A DNA stretch of 64,000 nucleotides, from positions 24,993,212 through 25,057,211 of the forward strand of contig NC_052515.1 in the NCBI RefSeq assembly GCF_014356525.2, given 5' to 3'. This document shows positions 11,590 to 19,839 of the stretch, in pieces (positions within the stretch are counted from its first letter, which is position 1; each line of letters starts with the position of its first letter). The notes under the pieces were generated by a model that made no database searches, was not told the DNA's origin, and saw nothing but the letters and a program-made list of their open reading frames with translations. The position numbers and the translations under genes were made by a program. The DNA comes from Nilaparvata lugens (taxonomy: Eukaryota; Arthropoda; Insecta; Hemiptera; Delphacidae).

Positions 11590-11722
11590 ATTTCACTCCT
11601 GTTTGCAGACAAGATTTTTCTTAAGCAAACAGTATTGTATTCAATGATCTGTAATATCATTTGTATAATGGAATTTGTCATGTAAGCGATATCATTGAAT
11701 AAAAGTTGATTTGATTTGATAT
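11590..11722 (+). repeat. LINE-like 3' tail with (TTGAT) ending
   Basis: Ends caatgaataaaag-like sequence followed by ttgatttgatttgat. Similar short-repeat tails close the retroelement fragments at 33770-33902 and 42995-43135. Confidence 0.4.
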
Positions 11723-12123
11723 GAATAGGAAAAGAAGCAAATTTGGGCAGAAGCCAGTTGTGCTTCTCTAGAAATCTCACTGTAAATACGTGTAATTAAA
11801 TGAGAAATTAAGTAATGAAACTAAAGAAATGTATACGAATTAATCACAGATTATCAAATTGAGAATATCAATTATTCGTTATTGTATAAACAACAGCATG
11901 TAAATACAGTATTCTTTCACCCACACTTGCTCAAATAAAATAAAATAACTCAACAATCTGTGTTATTAGGTAATATGGGGGATCGAGCTTTGCTCTGGAG
12001 TACAAAAGCATAACAAATTTATTACGAAAGAAGAAATTATAATAACATTCATACAGAAATGCTCTATCTAATCACAGTAAATTGAGATTAATTCCCAGAG
12101 GAAAGCAAAAATTTTCCTCACGA

Positions 12124-12267
12124 AGGCCCAGTTGCACAAAAGCCGGTTAAATTTTAATCCTGATTAACTTCAAGTGAACCAAATCAGAGAAGACCATTTA
12201 AAAAAGATGAATCTATTGGAATTAATCAGGATTGAAAATAGCCCGGCTTTTTTGCAACCGGCACTAA
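12124..12267. repeat. MITE with GTTGCACAAAAGCCGG inverted ends
   Basis: The left end agttgcacaaaagccggtta and the right end cggcttttttgcaaccggca are inverted copies, followed inward by inverted taatcctgattaa / ttaatcaggatt. A second copy sits at the centre of the palindrome at 61840-62325. Confidence 0.8.
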
Positions 12268-12431
12268 GTACCTGATTGAATGATTACAAAAGTTCAACAG
12301 CTGAGTCCTAATTTTGACACAGTCCCACACACATGAACTCGCTCACTCACTTCCATCACCAACAGACGACGAAATAATTATTATCATCTGTTTTTCCAAG
12401 GATGGATAATAAATATCCTTTTAATGTCTTT

Positions 12432-12605
12432 CAGCGAGTTTCCCCAGGGATGAGACCTAGTGCAATCGAATCTTTATAATTATTATAAACCTACCATGTT
12501 CTGAGTTTCTTGAGAATCGTTAGAGCCGTTTTCGAGATCCGGTGAAATTCAAACATCTAAACATATAAACAGAAGTTGCTCGTTTAAAGTATAGGATACT
12601 AGCGC
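12432..12605 (+). repeat. Retroelement 3' region (CGTTAGAGCCGTTTTCGAGA motif)
   Basis: Contains cgttagagccgttttcgaga followed by aacatctaaacatataaac. Near-identical phrases occur at 16208-16256, 16728-16750 and 39733-39760. Such phrases are common in 3' regions of insect RTE-like elements; this assignment is from general knowledge, not a search. Confidence 0.45.
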
Positions 12606-12698
12606 GATATAGAATCCACGTTATAATTAATGACACTGGATAAAGATAGGAGAGCAGCGTTGCCGTTTGTCTGCCTTGATTTAACTAGTAGTTCTGTG

Positions 12699-13734
12699 AA
12701 CAGTAGACCTCACGCAGTATTCTCATCCACAAGTACCTGATGTCAACTGTTTAACAAAATCAGTTCACGTTTGAATTTGTATTCCATAATTTATTAATAT
12801 TAATGTTAATTTGAACAATGAATATATTTCTATTCCAGAATCTATACAATATTCATCCAGTTCCGTGATAATCTTTCCATCTAATGAAAATTAATTTTTT
12901 TCAATCAAAAATATTATAATTTCTTCAGCATTATTAAGTTCATAATTTGTTTATTTTTCATCACCTGTTAAATTAGTTTTTCGAATGTGAGAATATTGAT
13001 ACTGATGGACACGCATAATAATACCATGACTGCAAAACAAAATATTGAAACCAAAGACCTTAAAGCTGCGAATAGACCAAATTTATTAACAAAATGTTAA
13101 TAGCTCAATCCTTAGATTAAATTAGATTGAACATAACTTATCATACACATGATGAACATGTGTGTTTGTCAACTTGCGTTAAATCTAATAGAATCTATAA
13201 GGATTAAGTTATTAACATTATGTTAATAACTTTGGTGTAAACCCAGCTTAAAGATGCATACCTCTTCAAGGTCTTAGATTGAAACTATAGACCTTATACA
13301 AATACAGTCATAGACTCGCTTCTCCACACATCTGTGTAATCACTTGTCAGCTGATTTATGATGAATAATTCTATAGTCACTTTGAACAATTAATTACGAC
13401 ATAGCAGTCAGGTATTTATATAAATAAAAGCTATTAGCTTCTAAAGCAGTTCGTAATGGAATCAAACATTGAAGAATTCTATAGTCTGATTTTTACTCTA
13501 ATATTGGCGTATGAAGGAGGCTCCTTTTTCCTTTTATATTATCCTTGAAATGCAAAATTTCCAAAAACCTTGTATATACGTCGACGCGCAATTTAAAAGG
13601 AACATACCTGTCAAATTTCATGAAAATCTATTACCGCGTTTCGCCGTAAATGCGCAACATATAAACATTTAAACATTAAGAGAAATGCCAAACCGTCGAC
13701 TTGAATCTTCGACCTCACTTCGTTCGGTCAATTA
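12699..13734 (+). repeat. Dispersed repeat ending CTCACTTCG(C/T)TCGGTCAATTA, interrupted
   Basis: Starts agtagacctcacgcagtatt and ends cacttcgttcggtcaatta. A 395-bp uninterrupted copy lies at 26590-26984. Comparing the two shows extra DNA inserted here after acaagtacctgat, up to about 13277. Shared inner blocks include tggcgtatga(a/c)ggaggctcc and atgcgcaacatataaacatt. Confidence 0.75.
13061..13250. repeat. 190-bp foldback
   Basis: The left arm starts taaagctgcgaatagaccaa and the right arm ends ttggtgtaaacccagctta. Both arms share attaacaaaatgttaata-like and ctcaatccttagattaaat / tctataaggattaagtta blocks in inverse order. Confidence 0.75.
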
Positions 13735-14084
13735 TATTTTTACATTGTTAAAAACGGATTTGGCAACGTTGTGGAGCTAGAAAACGATAGTGCTATGTGT
13801 TTTGTGGAATAATAGACAAGGATAGCAACACCAAAGTTAATAAAATACAACCATTACAACGTGGACCTCACTATAGTTGTTTAATTTTACCTAGTTTAGC
13901 CATAGTTGTTCAAATCCCAAAAATAACTCAACAACCTGTGTTATTATGTACCAGCGCAATACAGAATCTATCCTAATAAGAAATAAGCCTCAATCATCCA
14001 TGAGCCCAGGTCTGAAAATTGGCGGGAGACACAAAAAACCAGGCAGCCAAGGCCGGTGAGAAATTCAAGCTCATGCCAACCGAA

Positions 14085-14108
14085 TGCTGCTGCTGCTGCT
14101 GCTGCTGC
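14085..14108. repeat. (TGC)8 microsatellite
   Basis: Eight perfect TGC units. No supporting exon surrounds them, so the poly-Ala/Gln frames are not taken as coding. Confidence 0.9.
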
Positions 14109-14514
14109 GACAAACAAGGAAAGGATCATAGAAAAGAAAGGACGGAAGAGAGAGATAAAGAAAGAGAAATCAATGGCCAGACTACAGTGAATCGATAGCG
14201 CCATTTTATTAGGTGACAGTACACACTGTTACAATGTCACTCTCACTAATTCTCTCTCTGTTACAAAGTGCTCTCGCTCTGCTCGAATGCCATCAAAAGA
14301 TTCTCATCATAATTAAACTTTTTATCTCTTTCTTTCTTTGAACTTTCTTCTTTCCACTTGTTTCTCGTGATAGAGCTCTTTTCCACCTCTCTTGTTTGTT
14401 GTTTATATCTTCATGAACACTTTTCAATTTTGTCTACCTTTATTTCCTAACATTTATTTCCTTCTATGATGTTTAAATTTGACATCTTATTGTATTGATA
14501 TTATCTTTATAAAA

Positions 14515-14607
14515 TAAAATTATAGTACCCTTTGAAAATAATAAAATAAAAATACAGTACATTATTATTATTTTATTATTTTCAAAGAGTACTATCATTC
14601 TATTTTA
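14515..14607. repeat. Short AT-rich palindrome
   Basis: tagtaccctttgaaaataat is inverted as attattttcaaagagtacta around a short spacer. The same theme (tttgaaattaataaaataat) recurs in the larger foldback at 55500-55740. Confidence 0.6.
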
Positions 14608-14802
14608 TAATAATTATTATTAAACGAAAATCCAAATTAAATGCTGTAATAATTCATCCCGAAGACTTATGTTACTGCAAATATTGACAACAGGGTAAAC
14701 AGCTAGATGGAAATTCGATGAGCGCTACTATTCAAAAATTATTTGTCAGCCCGGGAATCGAACCCAGTACCTGCTAATTGCGGGTCAGGAATGCTTACCC
14801 TT
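14608..14802 (-). repeat. tRNA-derived SINE (minus strand)
   Basis: Read on the minus strand, it starts ggtaagcattcctgacccgc and continues aattagcaggtactgggttc. It contains a perfect RNA polymerase III B-box (ggttcgattcc, within 14756-14768) set in tRNA anticodon-arm/T-arm spacing. A body follows (tttccatctagctgtttacc, then taagtcttcgggatgaat), and the tail is AT-rich (ttcgtttaataataat). No good A-box is visible, so the head may be truncated. Headless relatives lie at 44165-44290 and 1528-1760. Confidence 0.65.
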
Positions 14803-14889
14803 ATAAATACAAGAAAGTAGCCCAGAATTCCATACATTTTAAGGTAATACAGTATAATCTTATTGAATTAGCGACATCTTATTCATTTA

Positions 14890-16070
14890 CCACATGATGG
14901 AGAAATTACACAACATATTTCTGTTTTGGTGTAAATTTTTCTTCAACTTAATTTCCCTTCTCCTCTGTTTCTTTTTTAGCTCTTCTCCTTCCTCATCCAC
15001 ATCTACGTACCCCCCTTCTTCATCTTGTTGTCACTCTTCCTCTTCAACGTTTGTCGTATGCACTTATTTTGTCTTATTTCTTCTTCTCAAAATTTTCCCA
15101 ATCCTCTTCCTTGCTGTTGCTCTCTTTCTGAGACTTGTCTACTCGTTCAATCATTTCTCCTTCTTAAAAAATTATTGATAAAATAATTGTAAGTTCTTCT
15201 CTCCTCATCCTGTGTCGTTCACCGTATAACTTCCGTTTTATACTTTTCTCCTATTTCTTCTACACTCATAATTCTCACCATCTACCACTTCTTCCTCCTT
15301 CTTTTATTCCAACTTTCCTTCTCCTTCTCCTCCTCCTCATCATCATCAATTTCCTCTTCCTGGAACTACTACCTAGGCATACAATGCCAACAAAGAATTT
15401 GATTGAGTTCACCCCCATCACACTTTACAAGGCACTAAATGGAATTCATACGTTTCTATTGATCTCTTGATGATTGAAGTTTTCTATACATTTCCACGTG
15501 TCAAGAATGATAATAGCACCAATTTCCGAAGGTTGCAAGAGTTCAATAGACATAACATTATTGTGAGCGCTTGATTGAATAAATTGGAAGGTTCTTCACA
15601 TAAAAGTATTGTAAGAACTTGATTTGATAAATTGGTTGGTTCTTCAGCACCAGCAAATAGAAAAAATATTCATTTATTCATTGATAAAGTAAACAATACA
15701 ATAGTCGGAAATATTGATGCGAAATATTCATCTATTAGGTCAACAACGTTACAATATTGGAAAGAATAACAGACACTACTTAAAAACTCCCTCTTAAATT
15801 CAGATTATTAATAATTAATTGTTCCAAGTAGTCAAAAGATCTTATAGGAGCATTACACTCCTTCCGAAAATATAGCACAATTTGTTATAGAATCTTTCAA
15901 ATCTTCTGCGATTGGTCAGCTTAATATAAAAAAAATACTGACTTTGTACTGGATATTATATCCTATTTTTCTATTTTATATGGTAATATCTAAAGTATTA
16001 AGCCAACCTTGAAAATTCTTAAATCATTATTCCTGAACCGAACATCAAGTGACAAAGCAGTGTGTGATTT
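14890..16070. other. Non-coding, pyrimidine-rich stretch then AT-rich DNA
   Basis: 14980-15360 is rich in CTTC/TCCTCC runs. The reading frames there are low-complexity Ser/Phe/Leu and not convincing. The remainder shows no recognised feature. Confidence 0.5.
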
Positions 16071-16255
16071 CAACCTGATTTAAACTTGACCTTTGGACAA
16101 CATAAACATTCTTTCAAAATGTCTGGAGAGAAATAGTCCAGGCTCAGCCTAGTTTTTCCTCCAATGTCATAACTATAATTATTATGATTATAGGCTAGTG
16201 TTTTGAAAATCGTTAGAGCCGCTTTCGAGATCCGTTGAACATAAATAACCAGATA

Positions 16256-17104
16256 TAAAAATCTGGTGTGGCGCACTCACACAACTTTCCTTGCCGTTAT
16301 GAAAATTTATCACCTGACGCTAGTGTCCCCGCGCATCTCAAGTCTACTATTCAAAGATCCAAGCCAGCTGAGGTGACAGGACAATAAGGCTGGAGACACA
16401 CGAAGTTTGCTATCTCTTCATAGTTAATGATTTAATAGAATCAACAGTTGCCAACACTTTGCAATTGAAATAATAAAATTTATTCGAATTTTGAGCTTAT
16501 TTCCAATTTTAGGTGAAAATGTTACTGAACATTAATTGAAGAGATTTCCATGCTCATTCTTTTCCACTTGGATTTTTTTGTTTAAATTGTATCTAAAGCC
16601 TGATAATTGAGAATCTAAAATCAAACTTTGCATAGATGGGGCGGAGCTCCTGAAATTTTTACAGATATGGGACTTGTAGCAGATGATAGAGCTTATCGAT
16701 GACTATTTTAGGTATGAATTTGATCAAAATCGTTGGAGCCGTTTTCGAGAAAATTGCAAAAACCCTGTTTTTGACAACATTTTCGCCATTTTATCCGCCA
16801 TCTTGAATTGCATCAGATCGAAATTGTTCTTGTCGGATTCTTATATTGTAAGGACCTTAAGTTCCAAATTTCAAGTCATTCCGTTAATTGGGAGATGAGA
16901 TATCGTGTACACAGACGCACATACACTCATACACACACACACACACACACACATACAGACCAATACCCAAAAACCACTTTTTTGGACTCAGGGGACCTTG
17001 AAATGTATAGAAATTTGGAAATTGGGGTACCTTAATTTTTTTTGGAAAGCAATACAGTACTTCTATCCTTACCTAAATAATAATAGGGCAATAGGAAAGT
17101 AAAA
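16256..17104 (+). repeat. Dispersed element (CACACAACTTTCCTTGCC...GCAAGGAAAGT type), 0.85 kb
   Basis: Starts gtggcgcactcacacaactt and ends ggcaataggaaagtaaaa. A second copy (39316-40073) matches along its length, including tttgcatagatggggcgga, gagatatcgtgtacacagac and aaatttggaaattggggtac. The ends are short inverted repeats (actttccttgc / gcaaggaaagt, best preserved in the other copy). An internal (CA)n lies at 16930-16950. No open frame is shared by the copies. Confidence 0.75.
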
Positions 17105-17163
17105 ATTTAAAAAAGTAAAATTACTATATTATGATTATAGTGTTTTGTACAACGAATGAATAA

Positions 17164-17167
17164 ATAT
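17164..17167. repeat. Target-site duplication ATAT, left
   Basis: The four bases ATAT immediately before the left LTR are repeated immediately after the right LTR at 25581-25584. Confidence 0.7.
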
Positions 17168-19158
17168 TGTAACATATTTAAATCTGGGTAGATAAAAAGC
17201 CCCAACAGAAATAGTAATAGGTCTAAAAATAAAGTAATTGGCTAATATCGCCAAGCAGATAATAAACAAGATTAGATAGCATCAGCTTGTTCTGGCTAAA
17301 TGGTACAAGAACTTAAAAAGGATTTGAAGGAAGTTTACTACTCATAAATAGATTATTTGTAAAATATTTGAAGATTGAGGTTATGTAGATGTATTCACAG
17401 ATCCGTGACCTAGAGATCGATCAAACCGAAGAACGTAGAATCTGACCAAAACCCCTTGGCAGAGCTTTATTGCATTCGGATGGTGTGCGATGGGAAAAAA
17501 CACCCGTCCACGTGGCTAATTATTAGGTAGCATGGAATTAATATTAATATATAGAATATTAACTAGCATGCAAAGAGCATAAATAAAAAACCAAATAAAA
17601 ATAATTTAATGTATTCAGGAAATAAGAGTTACCAGGCGCATGAATACCTAATAAAATTTGCATGCACCAATAGTAAAACGGCAGTTAATGGGCGGCAACT
17701 GTAGGCCAATTCAAAAATATTTATATATATTTATATAAGTGTAGTAGATTTTGTGTAAAAATTTGTGCAATCTATGTTATCAATATGGCTCGAATGCAAA
17801 GAAATTATTAATCATATAATCTAAGCAATATTTTGGCATTTTTTGTAAGATCTATTTGAATTTAATGGCGGAGGATTGAGATATTTAAATTTTATGCTAA
17901 TTTGAAAGTCGGAAAGAGGATCTGTAAAACTTGAGAAGGAAGAACCAGCACTCGCCAGCCAGATGCCACCATAAGAGGACCCCAAATATTTTAGAGCGTA
18001 GTACCTTACTAATGATTTTGTAAAAAGTTAAAGTTAAAGTAAATTATTAAATTTCTTAAAAGACTTCGTGATGCTATTGTGAAGCAGAAGTCATTTTTCA
18101 TTTTAATTAAATTTATAACCCCTTGGAGGAGACGATTCCGGCTACCATATTCCCGGACCACATGGAGTTGGATCGACATCGGCGGCTTACAAGAAGATTT
18201 TCGACACGTGAGTGATTAAATTTGAATTTAGTGATGGGCGCCCTAGTGCTTCGAATTAATCTGATGATCAAAGCTAGCTCGCCGAAAGGGTTATTATAAA
18301 TTGAGAAATTAATAAGAGTAATACTTGCGCAAGTAAAATTAGTATTAAAGGTATTTAATTGAAAGAAAAATATATAGATCAATATTTTTAGAAATTTCTA
18401 TTTAATCAAAGAAGTACGAAATCTAGGCTATTAAAACATATGCATATAATATTTAATTTTTTGCAATACAATTTGCGATAATTTATCATAGTTCTAATTC
18501 ACTAGATGAATGGCTCTACCTATTCCGTCAGGTGCCGAATCTTGCACCCTGAGATAAAAATATATATTCGATACAAATAAATCTACTAAATACTAGAGAT
18601 TTTAATATATATATATTTGGATTATTAGTGGCTAATTTATCAAGCTGATCTTGGAGCACATATTTTTGATTGAATTATCCAAGTCGACAAGTATTAGCAA
18701 GTACATGTCGCAGCTACATGCAAAAGAATGCATATGATTTCAAGATAAAGGCACATGGTAATGATTCGTGCCATAAATCTAGAATATAAAGTTAGCCTGT
18801 GATATTTTTATTGATTTCAAATATTGTTCTATTTTTATATTATATTTTTTATCGCTCTATATATATATTTTTGCCTCGATTGATCTTTGCATTATTTGTG
18901 TAATATATGTGTGAAATTTTCATGGTGTGCAATTTATTTTATATTCCTCATCTCTATAGTATAAGTATATATATATATATATTTATTATTTATTGAATTA
19001 CAAGAGTTATTGAAGAAGCCCATATCTAGGCCTATCAAGATTTTTTAAGACTGAATACTATTAGAAAACCACGACCTAATTGTATTAAATCTCATGCTTT
19101 ACCGACTGATGCCAAGCAGGAGGCTAATCGTTATTATAATATAAAGAATAACGTGACA
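17168..19158 (+). repeat. 5' LTR, 1991 bp
   Basis: Bounded by TG and CA, and near-identical to 23587-25580. Inside are a TATA-like run (tctatatatatattt, near 18856) and a more GC-rich 100-bp island (18120-18210) ending in a consensus splice donor, cacGTGAGTG. Multiple AT dinucleotide runs occur. LTRs of about 2 kb are long for insect elements, and some gypsy-type elements reach this size. No primer-binding site could be matched confidently downstream of 19158. Confidence 0.9.
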
Positions 19159-19605
19159 GAAAGACATGTCGTACCAACGTGGGACTGATGATGAGAGCCA
19201 AGCTCATTGAATAATTATTTGAAATTAAGTCAATAACCATATTGAAAATTATAGATAACTTATACGAGTTTTGAGGAAAACTGGCGAAGGGAAATTTGTA
19301 TTACTTTTTGGGGAATCAATAGCTTTAAATAAAGAGAAATTATATGTTTTAAAGAAAATTTTTATTATTGTTATTGTAAAAAAGAAAATATATTTTATAG
19401 AGAGAGCTATTATATTTTATAGGCCTAAACTGCTAGTCAGAAATCAATGAATAGTATTATTATATTATAAGAGCTTAAGTAATAAATAGGTTACCTGGCT
19501 TGTAATGTCCATAGGCCTATCCTCATTTGTGTCCTTATTAATGCCTTGTTGGCCAAAACTTTCACTTTTTTAACAAACACTTGACACTTAATCCATTTTT
19601 AAAAT
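19159..19605 (+). other. Leader of the LTR element
   Basis: 447 bp between the 5' LTR and the first gag ATG. It is non-coding and AT-rich. tgggactgatgatgagag at 19183-19200 starts with TGG, as primer-binding sites do, but sits about 24 bases from the LTR and matches no tRNA 3' end that I can name. Confidence 0.5.
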
Positions 19606-19839
19606 ATGAGTCTCTTTTCGTCCACGCAAAGTAAGGTAGCAGACACACTGCAGACGGCGATAGTAGCGGAGATCGACGCTGAGGGGGGCGCGATGGAGTC
19701 CAACGCCCAGATATCTTCAATCACCGCCAAGAATCCTGTGAACAGTAATAAACCGTTAAATGTCTCCCAAGAAGCAATAAGGAGGGTTATAGTAGAGGGG
19801 ATGATCAAGTCATTTTCTAATAGTTTAGAAAAACAATGA
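19606..19839 (+). CDS. Gag-region ORF 1 (77 aa) of the LTR element
   Basis: Starts MSLFSSTQSKVADTLQTAIV and ends SNSLEKQ. It is Ser/Ala-rich with a predicted helical second half (SQEAIRRVIVEGMIKSFSNS). Its TGA stop overlaps the ATG of the next ORF (aATGAcc), one base back in frame. It could be the true N-terminus of gag cut off by an indel, or a separate upstream peptide coupled by reinitiation. No clear -1 slippery heptamer is present at the junction. Not recognised as any known domain. Confidence 0.55.
   Translation: MSLFSSTQSKVADTLQTAIVAEIDAEGGAMESNAQISSITAKNPVNSNKPLNVSQEAIRRVIVEGMIKSFSNSLEKQ

Larger units (their letters stand above)
12610..13873. repeat. TAGTGAGG MITE split by nested insertions
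   Basis: The left end (tagaatccacgttataatt) is at 12610 and the right end (acaacgtggacctcacta) finishes at 13873, about 1.26 kb apart, whereas intact copies are about 360 bp. The excess is accounted for by the repeat at 12699-13734, which itself contains the foldback at 13061-13250. This is a three-level nest. Confidence 0.65.

Noticed and set aside
14085..14204. Possible poly-Ala/Gln coding repeat at (TGC)n
   Set aside because: No flanking exon signature on either strand; treated as a microsatellite.
19183..19202. Primer-binding site candidate beginning TGGGACTGATG
   Set aside because: Too far (24 bases) from the LTR end and not matched to a tRNA 3' end that I can name.
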